Shown piece after piece: positions 35,673 to 43,374 of a stretch of DNA of 57,889 bases. The stretch comes from Pelagibacteraceae bacterium (GTDB taxonomy: Bacteria > Pseudomonadota > Alphaproteobacteria > HIMB59), in contig PAHR01000004.1 of NCBI GenBank assembly GCA_002705265.1, forward strand, positions 1-57,889, written 5' to 3'. Below the pieces are notes generated by a model that saw only the letters and a list, made by a program, of their open reading frames with translations, ran no database searches and had not been told where the DNA came from. A program made the translations under genes and the position numbers. Positions within the stretch are counted from its first letter, which is position 1. Every line of letters starts with the position of its first letter.

Positions 35673-35707
35673 TTGCTTGATCTATATTAATAGTTCAAAA
35701 TTTAGTT

Positions 35708-36898
35708 ATGTCTGAATTAACTATTGAGCAACAATTTAACAACAATAAACCAATACCTTTTAAAAAAGAATTGGAAAAGGCAATTTTAAATATTGAGAAA
35801 GCAAATGGCATTCCAAATCAATATTATATTGATCAAAAATGCATGGACTTAGAAAAAAAAATTATTTTTGATAAAAATTGGGTAGCAATAGGATTTACTA
35901 AAGATTTAAATGAACCAGGATCAGTGAAACCAATTACATTTCTAAATACTCCTTATCTTGTAATTAGGAGTAAAGAAGATAGTAAAATAAGAGTTTTTCA
36001 AAATGTTTGTCCTCATAGAGGAATGAAGTTAATTCAAGAACCAACTATTCTTAAAGGTGCTATAAGATGCCCCTACCACTCTTGGTGTTATAGTCAAACT
36101 GGAAAAAATTGTGCAACTCCTCATATTGGTGGCCCTGGAATTAATTTTCATAAAGACATTTCAAAAGAAGATTTAAATTTAATTGAGGTTAAATCCTTTA
36201 TATGGAGAGGTGTTATATTTGTAAATTTAGATGGAAAAGCAAAAAACTTTGAACAGGTTAATGAATCTATCTTAAAAAGATGGGAGTTATTTGATCAACC
36301 AATATTTAATGACAATAGTGAGTCTTCATTTAATCTAACAGTAAATGGAAATTGGAAATTAGCTGTAGAAAATTATTTAGAAGCCTATCATTTACCTTGG
36401 ATTCATCCTGGATTAAACTCTTATTCAAAATTAGAAGACCATGAAAATATTGTAAATTATGGGCATTACTCAGGTCAAATTAGTCATAAATACAAAGCTT
36501 CATATTCAACTGCTAAAAATTTTAAAAATTTTAAAAATTTAACTTCTGAATGGGATTCAAAAGGTGAGTATATTGTCCTTTTTCCTAACTTAATTTTAGG
36601 AGCTCAAAAAGATCATTTATTTAACTTAATTATAGAACCAATTGCAACAGGACAAATCAAGGAAAGTATAGAAATATATTACTCTGATCCAGAGATGCTA
36701 AATGAAAATTTTAAGTCTACAAGGTTAGAAAATGCAAATCTTTGGAAAACTGTATTTGAAGAAGATATTTTTGTTGTTGAAGGAATGCAAAAAGGCAGAT
36801 ACGCAAAGGGCTTTGACGGAGGAAAATTTTCACCAGTAATGGACTTACCTACCCATGTATTTCATGATTGGTATGCAAGAAAGCTTTTGGAAGCTTAA
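35708..36898 (+). CDS. Rieske 2Fe-2S aromatic-ring-hydroxylating-type oxygenase, alpha subunit
   Basis: A 396-aa oxygenase large subunit. The Rieske cluster ligands are CPHRG near 97 and CPYHSW near 117 (C-X-H and C-X2-H). The catalytic iron site is in ENYLEAYHLPWIHPGL near 222, with the two histidines spaced as usual, and a distal acidic ligand near the C-terminus. Relatives include aromatic-ring and quaternary-amine (glycine betaine, carnitine) oxygenases; in marine alphaproteobacteria these often work on methylamines or betaine. No reductase partner is adjacent. A three-fold 9-base repeat (near 36515-36541) encodes KNF-type triplets at about residue 274 and could slip. Confidence 0.87.
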   Translation: MSELTIEQQFNNNKPIPFKKELEKAILNIEKANGIPNQYYIDQKCMDLEKKIIFDKNWVAIGFTKDLNEPGSVKPITFLNTPYLVIRSKEDSKIRVFQNVCPHRGMKLIQEPTILKGAIRCPYHSWCYSQTGKNCATPHIGGPGINFHKDISKEDLNLIEVKSFIWRGVIFVNLDGKAKNFEQVNESILKRWELFDQPIFNDNSESSFNLTVNGNWKLAVENYLEAYHLPWIHPGLNSYSKLEDHENIVNYGHYSGQISHKYKASYSTAKNFKNFKNLTSEWDSKGEYIVLFPNLILGAQKDHLFNLIIEPIATGQIKESIEIYYSDPEMLNENFKSTRLENANLWKTVFEEDIFVVEGMQKGRYAKGFDGGKFSPVMDLPTHVFHDWYARKLLEA

Positions 36899-36965
36899 AT
36901 AATTTGAATTTAAAATACTTATTTACGAATAGTATTTATATAAAAATTTGATATTGTCACCACTC

Positions 36966-37211
36966 ATGGATGATATTTCTAAATTAGACACAGATATTAC
37001 AGAAGCTTTTCAAAAGAAACAGATGAAAAAAGTTTGCTCACTTTATTTTGAAGCAGCAAATTATTTTGAAAATAAATCTGATATCGAAGCTGCATGTTTT
37101 TTTTATACTCAGGCTCTTGTAATGGCATTAGAAGAGAATCATGACTTAAAAGAAAAAATCATTCATAAACTTGAAAAATATGGCAGAAATCAAGATACAA
37201 CTTTAAATTAG
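36966..37211 (+). CDS. Small hypothetical protein
   Basis: An 81-aa polar protein predicted to be helical, with two antiparallel-helix-like stretches (about 4-30 and 38-65) such as KKVCSLYFEAANYFE and EAACFFYTQALVMALEE; the pattern is TPR-like but too short to call a repeat. I use ATG 36966; TTG codons at 36948 and 36954 would extend it. It lies between the Rieske gene and ung, 14 bases before the latter. I do not recognise the family. Confidence 0.6.
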   Translation: MDDISKLDTDITEAFQKKQMKKVCSLYFEAANYFENKSDIEAACFFYTQALVMALEENHDLKEKIIHKLEKYGRNQDTTLN

Positions 37212-37225
37212 ATTAAAATTATTGA

Positions 37226-37903
37226 ATGGTATCTAATTCTATTCAACTTCCTCAAAGCTGGTTAAAGCATTTAGAAGAGGAATTCTCTAAACCCTACATG
37301 CTGTCTCTAAAGAAAAAACTAATTGAGTGTAAAAAAAGTAATAAAATTGTTTATCCAGAGGGTTCGTTGATTTTTAATGCATTTCAACAAACATATTTTG
37401 AAAATGTTAAAGTTGTTATTTTAGGTCAGGATCCTTATCATGGAAAAGGTCAAGCCCATGGGCTAAGCTTTTCTGTCCCAAATGGAGTTAAGCCGCCTCC
37501 TTCTTTAGCAAATATCTATAAAGAATTGCAAGAAGACTTAAAAAAAACATTTGATAAAAATAATGGAAATTTAGAAAGATGGTCCTCTCAAGGAGTTTTT
37601 TTACTGAACACCACTCTTACTGTTGAAAAATCTAGTCCGATGTCTCATAAAAATTTTGGATGGGAGCAATTTACAGATAAAGTTATTGAAGTTTTAAGCG
37701 AAAATAAAAAAAATATAGTATTTATACTATGGGGCTCTCATGCTCAATCTAAAATTAAATTAATTGATGAAAAAAAACATATGATTATTAAATCTGCCCA
37801 TCCATCTCCTCTTTCTTCTCATCGAGGTTTTTTTGGAAGTCAGCCATTTTCTAAAACAAATAATTTTCTTGAATCTAAAGAAATTGATATTATAAATTGG
37901 TAA
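37226..37903 (+). CDS. ung: Uracil-DNA glycosylase
   Basis: Ung removes uracil from DNA in base-excision repair. The 225-aa family 1 enzyme has the water-activating motif ILGQDPYHGKGQAHGLSFSV near 68-87 and the minor-groove loop HPSPLSSHRGFFG near 192-204, with GVFLLNTTLTVE and FILWGSHAQ between. It is complete. The start is ATG 37226. The next gene begins directly after its stop codon. Confidence 0.97.
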   Translation: MVSNSIQLPQSWLKHLEEEFSKPYMLSLKKKLIECKKSNKIVYPEGSLIFNAFQQTYFENVKVVILGQDPYHGKGQAHGLSFSVPNGVKPPPSLANIYKELQEDLKKTFDKNNGNLERWSSQGVFLLNTTLTVEKSSPMSHKNFGWEQFTDKVIEVLSENKKNIVFILWGSHAQSKIKLIDEKKHMIIKSAHPSPLSSHRGFFGSQPFSKTNNFLESKEIDIINW

Positions 37904-38320
37904 ATGAATAAAGATTTGTCACAGCTTGTAAGCTTTTTAGAAAAACTAATACTTTTTTTAATTCTAATATGCACAATTATTGCAATTGTTTTCGAAGTAT
38001 TAGAAATGGTTGAGTTAAAACATGTTGAGTTAGCAGATCTTCTTCTTCTTTTTATATATGTAGAGGTTATTGGAATGGTAAGAGTTTATTATGTTTCTAA
38101 TAGGGTTCGCATGACCTATCCATTATTTATCGCTATAACAGCTCTATCTCGATTAATTATACTACAAAGAAAAGATCTTAATCCAGAAATATTACTTTAT
38201 GAAGCTGGAGCGATTGTCCTCATTGCTATCGCAGCTGTAATATTAAGACTAAGATACCTTAAGCCACTAAAACCAACAGAGGATGTAGATGAATTTACAA
38301 ATAAGAAATCTAAGAAATAA
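37904..38320 (+). CDS. PsiE-family (phosphate-starvation-inducible E-like) membrane protein
   Basis: A 138-aa membrane protein with four helices (about 13-35, 45-65, 73-88 and 101-117) and a charged C-terminal tail. ELADLLLLFIYVEVIGMVRVYYVSN near 45-70 and a following RMTYPLFIAITALSRLIIL segment are the PsiE pattern. In E. coli psiE is induced by phosphate starvation; its molecular function is unknown. There is no Pho box that I can recognise. It starts at the base after the ung stop. Confidence 0.82.
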   Translation: MNKDLSQLVSFLEKLILFLILICTIIAIVFEVLEMVELKHVELADLLLLFIYVEVIGMVRVYYVSNRVRMTYPLFIAITALSRLIILQRKDLNPEILLYEAGAIVLIAIAAVILRLRYLKPLKPTEDVDEFTNKKSKK

Positions 38321-38357
38321 TTTCTTCGTCAATTATCATTATATTGAATAACCATAT

Positions 38358-39341
38358 ATGAAAAGTGTTGCCATTATTGGTACTGGTTTATCAGGATTAT
38401 CTTTAGCTCACCATCTACCGCCTTTAAATATTACTTTTTTTGAAAAATCATGGAAGCCTGGTGGAAGGATTAGTACAAGAAAGCACGAGCAAAATAAGTT
38501 TGATCACGGAGCACATTATTTATCAATTGACCACGGAGTTCTAGGTCTAACTGATTTTTTAGAAAAAAAAGATGCTATTAAAAAAGTTGATGCACTTTAT
38601 ACACCTAATTTCTCTAAAAATTCTAAAAAAGAAATTAAATCAATTTTAATTGGCACTCAAGGTATTGAAACTATACCTATGAACATTCATCGGTCACTTC
38701 ATTATAAGACTAATTTTTCCACAAAAATTACCTCAATTAAAAGAGAGAAAAATTCTTATTTCTTACACTCTGAAGATAATCAATTTGGTCCTTTTGATAT
38801 GGTTTTTTCATGTATTCCTTTTGAACAGGCAATACCCCTTTTTCAAGAACATATAGATTTAAATAATTACCCAAAACCAACATTTAGTTCTATTTGGACT
38901 GTAATGTTAGGATTTGATAAGCGATTAGGCACAGATCTTCAGTATGGATATTATTTAAATGAAAAAATAAGTTTTTTTATGAATCAAAATTTTAAACATG
39001 AGCAATTTGATCAGGAAAACTGGGTATTTAATATGAGATCTGATTGGACTGATAAACATTATCAAATTGAATCTTATGTTTTAGAAGACTTTGTTGCAAA
39101 TGAAGTAAAAAAAATATTTGACTCGGATGCCAGACCTATTTTTAAAAAATCACACAGATGGAAGTATGCTAATACTAAAAAAAGCTTAAGAGAATTAATA
39201 GGCAAGAGTTTTATAGAGTCTGTTGACCACAAGTTATACATATTGGGGGATTGGTGCGAAGGTCCAGCTATGCAAGATGCTTGGTTAGCCGGAAAAAAAT
39301 TAGCTAAACATATTAAAGAATTTAGTTTAAAAGCTTACTAA
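38358..39341 (+). CDS. FAD-dependent amine oxidase/renalase-like oxidoreductase
   Basis: A 327-aa flavoprotein. The N-terminal ADP-binding loop is VAIIGTGLSGLSLAHHL near 4-20, then FFEKSWKPGGRISTRK near 31-46, the conserved FAD contact of NAD(P)-binding amine oxidoreductases and renalase-like enzymes. The C-terminal FAD motif is LYILGDWCEGPAMQDAWLAGK near 290-310. There is no membrane segment. The substrate is not determinable. It ends 9 bases before tRNA-Ala. Confidence 0.85.
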   Translation: MKSVAIIGTGLSGLSLAHHLPPLNITFFEKSWKPGGRISTRKHEQNKFDHGAHYLSIDHGVLGLTDFLEKKDAIKKVDALYTPNFSKNSKKEIKSILIGTQGIETIPMNIHRSLHYKTNFSTKITSIKREKNSYFLHSEDNQFGPFDMVFSCIPFEQAIPLFQEHIDLNNYPKPTFSSIWTVMLGFDKRLGTDLQYGYYLNEKISFFMNQNFKHEQFDQENWVFNMRSDWTDKHYQIESYVLEDFVANEVKKIFDSDARPIFKKSHRWKYANTKKSLRELIGKSFIESVDHKLYILGDWCEGPAMQDAWLAGKKLAKHIKEFSLKAY

Positions 39342-39350
39342 TACAATTGT

Positions 39351-39426
39351 GGGGGATTAGCTCAGCAGGGAGAGCGCTACGCTGGCAGTGTAGAGGTCAG
39401 GAGTTCGATCCTCCTATCCTCCACCA
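39351..39426 (+). tRNA. tRNA-Ala (anticodon GGC)
   Basis: A 76-base cloverleaf with encoded CCA. The acceptor arm GGGGGAT (39351-39357) pairs with ATCCTCC (39416-39422, one G-U), followed by A73 and CCA. The anticodon stem CTACG/TGTAG holds the loop CTGGCAG, giving anticodon GGC, which reads GCC and GCU. The T arm has GGTTCGATCC-type GTTCGATC. Confidence 0.97.
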
Positions 39427-39474
39427 CAAATTTTTATTATTTGATAAATTTATAGTTATAAAATAATTCAGTTT

Positions 39475-39496
39475 AAAAGGGGCTCTGAAGAGCCCC
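39475..39496 (-). terminator. Rho-independent terminator of the 29-codon gene
   Basis: Read on the minus strand, GGGGCTC (39496-39490), loop TTCA and GAGCCCC (39485-39479) form a 7-bp GC-rich hairpin, followed directly by TTTT (39478-39475). It is one of the few GC-rich hairpins in the window and lies 35 bases after the stop of the minus-strand small gene. On the plus strand there is no U tract after the stem, so it is unlikely to serve tRNA-Ala. Confidence 0.72.
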
Positions 39497-39531
39497 CAAA
39501 ATATATAATAGAAGAAAAAATAATTTAAACG

Positions 39532-39621
39532 CTAGATTCTAGAACCAAGCCAACCAGCTACTAGCCAAATGGCCATAATTATAAAGGGATAATACCCCCC
39601 AAACATCATTAAATCACTCAT
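39532..39621 (-). CDS. 29-residue single-span membrane protein
   Basis: A 29-codon gene on the minus strand, too short for normal gene calling. The product begins MSDLMMFGGYYP and continues with one hydrophobic helix containing IIMAIWLVAGW, ending in GSRI. It is supported by a strong ribosome binding site (GAGGG 7 bases before the ATG, preceded by another AAGGA), and by its own intrinsic terminator 35 bases after the stop. It stands alone between tRNA-Ala and an unrecognised secreted protein gene. The function is unknown; its size and shape resemble small subunits or regulators that bind larger membrane complexes. Confidence 0.7.
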   Translation of the reverse strand: MSDLMMFGGYYPFIIMAIWLVAGWLGSRI

Positions 39622-39818
39622 ACTAATACCCTCGTTTCCTTATAGAATTATATATAATATGTAAATTATGCATATTAAATATTTAAATAAAAAAAATATA
39701 AAAAAAAATCAATATTTTAAAGGTTTTTTTTAATCAGGATTTATTAAGATATGTGTTATTTGCATTATATTTTTAATTAATCAAGTAATTCTACGAATCT
39801 AAATGTAAAAAAATACAT

Positions 39819-40403
39819 TTATTTATCAAGCAAGATTTTTATTAGGAGATTTAAATCAATTAAAAATTGATCTTCATTTATATTCGTATGTAGAAAATCA
39901 AAACACTTATTATTCTTAAAACCTTTATTTAAGTATTGATAAGGATCATCATAACTATTCCAACTTTTTGAAAATTCTTCGGCCGCTTCGAAATATGAAT
40001 CCAAAGAAGAACTAGTGCACTCATCACCAAATGCAGGACAATAATTTCCATGAGGATTATTCAAAATGAAGTTACTTATATAGGAATTTAATATAATAAT
40101 TTCAAAGTTTGGATAATTTGTTTTTTTAAAATTAGTTAAATCTTGATTATTAATATTAGTTAAAAACTGTCCTGATTTGGAATCATAATAAAAATTATAA
40201 TTTAAATTAATTGCTTCATCAAAATTTTCATTAAAAAAATCTTTTATATTTTCCCTGACAGATTCCTCTTCTATTGGATCCAACGTCCAATAAAGCTCTC
40301 CCAAATAACCTGCACAATAATCATTTAAGTCATTATCTATGATTGACTTCCCATAGACAATGTTTGTAAAAAATAAAAAAAATATTACCAGTAAAAATTT
40401 CAC
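39819..40403 (-). CDS. Secreted hypothetical protein
   Basis: A 194-aa protein I do not recognise. Residues 1-18 form a signal peptide ending in VYG, so the mature protein is periplasmic or secreted. The mature part is acidic and rich in Asn, Asp, Phe and Tyr. It has four cysteines after the signal: one in DYCAGYLGELYWTL near 29, two in YCPAFGDECTSS near 118-125 and one in KCFDF near 166, which could form two disulfides, in keeping with dsbB in this genome. It lies 31 bases after the 62-codon gene on the same strand. The 197 bases between it and the 29-codon gene are AT-rich (39622-39818), with no other gene that I see. Confidence 0.6.
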   Translation of the reverse strand: MKFLLVIFFLFFTNIVYGKSIIDNDLNDYCAGYLGELYWTLDPIEEESVRENIKDFFNENFDEAINLNYNFYYDSKSGQFLTNINNQDLTNFKKTNYPNFEIIILNSYISNFILNNPHGNYCPAFGDECTSSSLDSYFEAAEEFSKSWNSYDDPYQYLNKGFKNNKCFDFLHTNINEDQFLIDLNLLIKILLDK

Positions 40404-40434
40404 ATTTATAAATGTATAATACTTTTAATTTAAA

Positions 40435-40623
40435 TTAAATTAATTCAATAGAATTTTCTTTATTCATTACAATAGGCCTTCCATCATGGGCCGTGCTTAA
40501 AGGTATTATTTTTTCTTTATAACTTGCGCATAAAGTAGGAGCAGATCTAGTCTCTTTACCTAAATTTACCTCTAAATCTACAATGATTAATTTGACTTCT
40601 TCTAGAATTTTTAGCACTTTCAT
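40435..40623 (-). CDS. Small hypothetical protein with a strong ribosome binding site
   Basis: A 62-aa soluble protein that I do not recognise. It begins MKVLKILEEVKLIIVDLEVN, then has a polar middle with TRSAPTLCASYKEK and ends HDGRPIVMNKENS. The start is well supported: AAGGAG lies 8 bases before the ATG at 40623. It is divergent from the EamA gene with 49 bases between, and is followed by the secreted protein gene. A small cytoplasmic regulator or a fragment of a larger family are both possible. Confidence 0.55.
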   Translation of the reverse strand: MKVLKILEEVKLIIVDLEVNLGKETRSAPTLCASYKEKIIPLSTAHDGRPIVMNKENSIELI

Positions 40624-40672
40624 CTAATTTCTCCTTATTTTTATATTTAATGTTCATAATTTAATTTGCATT

Positions 40673-41560
40673 TTGGCTTATTTAAATCAATATTTAATCT
40701 TGTTATCATCTTTATTTAAATCAAAAGAAAGTGTTGCAATTGCTTTTGCTATAGCTGCATATCTTTCTTTTTCTTTGTTAGACTCAATTCAAAAAAATTT
40801 AATTATATACTTCGCTGCTTTCCAATTATTATTCATAAAGTATATCTTCACTTTAAGTCTCTCTTTAATAGAAGCCATAAGAAAAAGAAATTCCAAATTT
40901 TACGTTACAAGAAATATTAAGTTACAGCTACTAAGATGCATGTTATCAATTTTAGAATCTGGGTTCTTTGTACTAGCGTTTCGCTATTTAAGTCTTGCCG
41001 ATGCTCATACGATAGGAGCTTCTACGCCCATAATAGTTGTGATTTTTTCAATTTTATTTTTAAAAGAAAAAGTTTCTCCAAAAATTTGGGTAGCAATATT
41101 TATTGGTTTTTTAGGAGTTTTGGTAATTATGCGTCCTGGTTTATCAGTTTTTGATACAAAATCATTAATACCTTTAGCTGCAGCTTTTTTTTTAGGGCTA
41201 TATCAAGTTGTAACTCGAAAAGTTTCCGAGTTAGACCAAAATGAAACATCATTATTTTATAATGGCATTACTGGAATTAGTTTAATGGGATTTTTATGCA
41301 TATTTTACTGGAAGCCAATTAGTATTGAGTTTATGCCCTTTTTTATAGGTATAGGATTTTTTTACTCATTAGCCGTTTATCTACAAATAATCGCTTTAAG
41401 TAAAGCTGGAGCAAGCGTTGTTCAACCTTTTCATTACACACTTATTTTTTGGGCAATAATTTTTGGATACTTGTTCTATAATGATATTCCTGATTTATTT
41501 ACTATTTTAGGAGGTATTATTATTGCTTCATCTGGGATCTATATATTAAAAAATAATTAA
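40673..41560 (+). CDS. EamA/DMT-family transporter
   Basis: A 295-aa membrane protein with about ten helices made of two EamA repeats of five. The first repeat has FVLAFRYLSLADAHTIGASTPI near 100-120 with LGVLVIMRPG at its end; the second includes IALSKAGASVVQPFHYTL near 240. Members move metabolites such as amino acids, nucleotides or sugars across the inner membrane; the substrate is unknown. The start is TTG 40673. It lies 40 bases before the transketolase genes but probably is not part of that operon. Confidence 0.85.
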   Translation: MAYLNQYLILLSSLFKSKESVAIAFAIAAYLSFSLLDSIQKNLIIYFAAFQLLFIKYIFTLSLSLIEAIRKRNSKFYVTRNIKLQLLRCMLSILESGFFVLAFRYLSLADAHTIGASTPIIVVIFSILFLKEKVSPKIWVAIFIGFLGVLVIMRPGLSVFDTKSLIPLAAAFFLGLYQVVTRKVSELDQNETSLFYNGITGISLMGFLCIFYWKPISIEFMPFFIGIGFFYSLAVYLQIIALSKAGASVVQPFHYTLIFWAIIFGYLFYNDIPDLFTILGGIIIASSGIYILKNN

Positions 41561-41600
41561 AACCACCTTTATATATCTGTTTTGTTAGTTTAAATTAAAG

Positions 41601-42440
41601 ATGCTAAATTTTATGAATATCAATGAGCTAAGTATAAAATCAATTGAATACAGAAAGACCCTGTTAGAAATTATATACAATTCTGGTGCCGGTCATACTG
41701 GAGGAAGTCTTTCTTGCGTCGATATTTTAAATGTACTTTATAATGATGTATTAGGAATATCTCCTGATAATTTTGATTCAATTGAAAGGAATAGATATAT
41801 ACAAAGCAAAGGTCACTCAGTAGAAGCTCTCTATACTGTTCTTTGTGATAAAGGTTTTTTTAGCAGATCAGAACTGGATACTTTAAACAAATTCGACTCC
41901 CATTTTATTGGACATCCGACAAGAAAAGTCTCTGGTATTGAACATAATACAGGTGCCCTAGGTCACGGTCTCTCAGTTGCTACTGGGATAGCTCTAGCTT
42001 ATAGAATTGATGCAAATCCTTTTAAAGTGTTTACTTTACTTGGGGATGGTGAACTGTCAGAAGGTTCGGTTTGGGAAGCTTGTACTACGGCCAATAAATA
42101 CCAACTTGATAACCTTTATGTAATTGTAGACAGAAATAATTTACAAATAACTGGTGATACTGAATTGGTTAATCCAATAGAACCTCTTAATCAAAAATTT
42201 GAGTCTTTTGGTTTTTCTGTGAAAGAAATAAACGGACATGACCTTGGTGCATTAAAAGAAAATTTAAATGGAACGCCTTTTGAAAAAGATAAACCTAATT
42301 TAATAATTGCTAATACAATAAAGGGAAAAGGAATTAGCTTTATGGAGAATATAGTTTCATGGCATCACAGAGTTCCGACAGAAAAAGAATACAAATTAGC
42401 TATGTCAGAACTAGAAAAAGAATTAAAAAAATATGAATAA
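41601..42440 (+). CDS. Transketolase N-terminal subunit (split type)
   Basis: The 279-aa N-terminal half of a transketolase. It holds the thiamine diphosphate and Mg site GDGELSEGSVWEACTTANKY near 149-168 with VDRNNLQITG after it, and SGAGHTGGSLSCVDIL near 28 and IGHPTRKVSGIEHNTGALGHG near 106. The C-terminal half is the next gene, overlapping by 8 bases, so the enzyme is naturally split in two chains. Split transketolases occur in dedicated pathways, including the apulose-4-phosphate enzyme AptAB of D-apiose catabolism, and sit here with an FGGY kinase and a sugar importer. The ATG at 41601 is used; an in-frame ATG at 41613 is also possible. Confidence 0.88.
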   Translation: MLNFMNINELSIKSIEYRKTLLEIIYNSGAGHTGGSLSCVDILNVLYNDVLGISPDNFDSIERNRYIQSKGHSVEALYTVLCDKGFFSRSELDTLNKFDSHFIGHPTRKVSGIEHNTGALGHGLSVATGIALAYRIDANPFKVFTLLGDGELSEGSVWEACTTANKYQLDNLYVIVDRNNLQITGDTELVNPIEPLNQKFESFGFSVKEINGHDLGALKENLNGTPFEKDKPNLIIANTIKGKGISFMENIVSWHHRVPTEKEYKLAMSELEKELKKYE

Positions 42441-43374
42441 TACAATTGGTAAACCAAATCTAGAAATTTTTGCGGATACTCTTTTAAACGAAGCAAAAAA
42501 AAATAAAAATATTATAGTAGTTACTAGTGATTCAAGAGGATCAGGAAAACTTGTTAATTTTGGAAAAGAACTTCCCAGTCAATTAATTGAAGTTGGAATT
42601 GCTGAACAAAATTTAGTGGCAGTCTGTGCTGGTCTATCAGCCGGAGGAAAGAAAGTTTTTGGAGTCTCTCCTGCCAGCTTTTTGACCGCAAGATCTTTAG
42701 AACAAATTAAAAATGATATTGCTTATTCAAATCGTCCTGCTGTTATGGTTGGAATTAGTGCAGGCATAAGTTATGGACAATTAGGAGCTACCCATCATTC
42801 GATACATGATTATGCAACTTTACGCACAATCAACAATATGACCATAGTTTCTCCTGCCGATAACTTTGAAGCGTCTGAGGTGATTAAGCAATCTATAAAT
42901 TACGAGAAGCCTTTGTATATTAGATACGGAAAAAAACCTCTTTTAAATTTATATTCAAAAGAACAAAATTTTAAAATCGGGAAAGCCAATATATTAAAAA
43001 AAGGTAGTGATTTAGTTTTTATTGCTACTGGTGAAACAGTGCAAAGAGCGTATTTGTCAAGCCAACTCTTGGAAAAAGAAGGAATTCAATCAACAGTTGT
43101 AAGTATGCACACTTTAAAGCCTTTTGATAAAGAAACTTTCTTGGAAGCTATTTTAAATCAAAAAGTACTAATTTCTCTTGAAGAACACAGTGTATATGGC
43201 GGGCTTGGTGAAATGTGCGCAAGCGTAATTACTCAAGAAAAAATTAATATAAATTATAAAATTTTAGGCATACCTGATGAATATATGGTTAATGGCTCTC
43301 AATCTGATGTTTTAGATCATTACGGAATGTCGCCAGAAAAACTTACAAATTTAGCAAAATCTATGATCGAGTAA
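42433..43374 (+). CDS. Transketolase C-terminal subunit (split type)
   Basis: The 313-aa C-terminal half of transketolase, carrying the pyrimidine-binding domain (conserved Glu in EVGIAEQNLVAVCAGL near 55-70) and the C-terminal domain. GISYGQLGATHHSIHDYA near 113 is the typical His-rich loop. It would assemble with the upstream subunit to make one active site. A frameshifted single gene is unlikely because both halves have normal ends and the start lies 8 bases inside the partner. Its stop overlaps the kinase start (TAATG). Confidence 0.88.
   Translation: MNNTIGKPNLEIFADTLLNEAKKNKNIIVVTSDSRGSGKLVNFGKELPSQLIEVGIAEQNLVAVCAGLSAGGKKVFGVSPASFLTARSLEQIKNDIAYSNRPAVMVGISAGISYGQLGATHHSIHDYATLRTINNMTIVSPADNFEASEVIKQSINYEKPLYIRYGKKPLLNLYSKEQNFKIGKANILKKGSDLVFIATGETVQRAYLSSQLLEKEGIQSTVVSMHTLKPFDKETFLEAILNQKVLISLEEHSVYGGLGEMCASVITQEKININYKILGIPDEYMVNGSQSDVLDHYGMSPEKLTNLAKSMIE

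Noticed and set aside
36515-36541. Three-copy 9-base repeat in the Rieske gene as a phase-variation tract
   Set aside because: The unit is a multiple of three, so copy changes would not shift the frame; noted only as a slippage-prone spot.
39479-39496. GC-rich hairpin as a terminator for tRNA-Ala on the plus strand
   Set aside because: No U tract follows on the plus strand, while TTTT follows directly on the minus strand.
42433-42440. Possible frameshift splitting one transketolase gene
   Set aside because: Both halves have normal ends, the second has a proper ATG 8 bases inside the first, and split transketolases are a known natural form.
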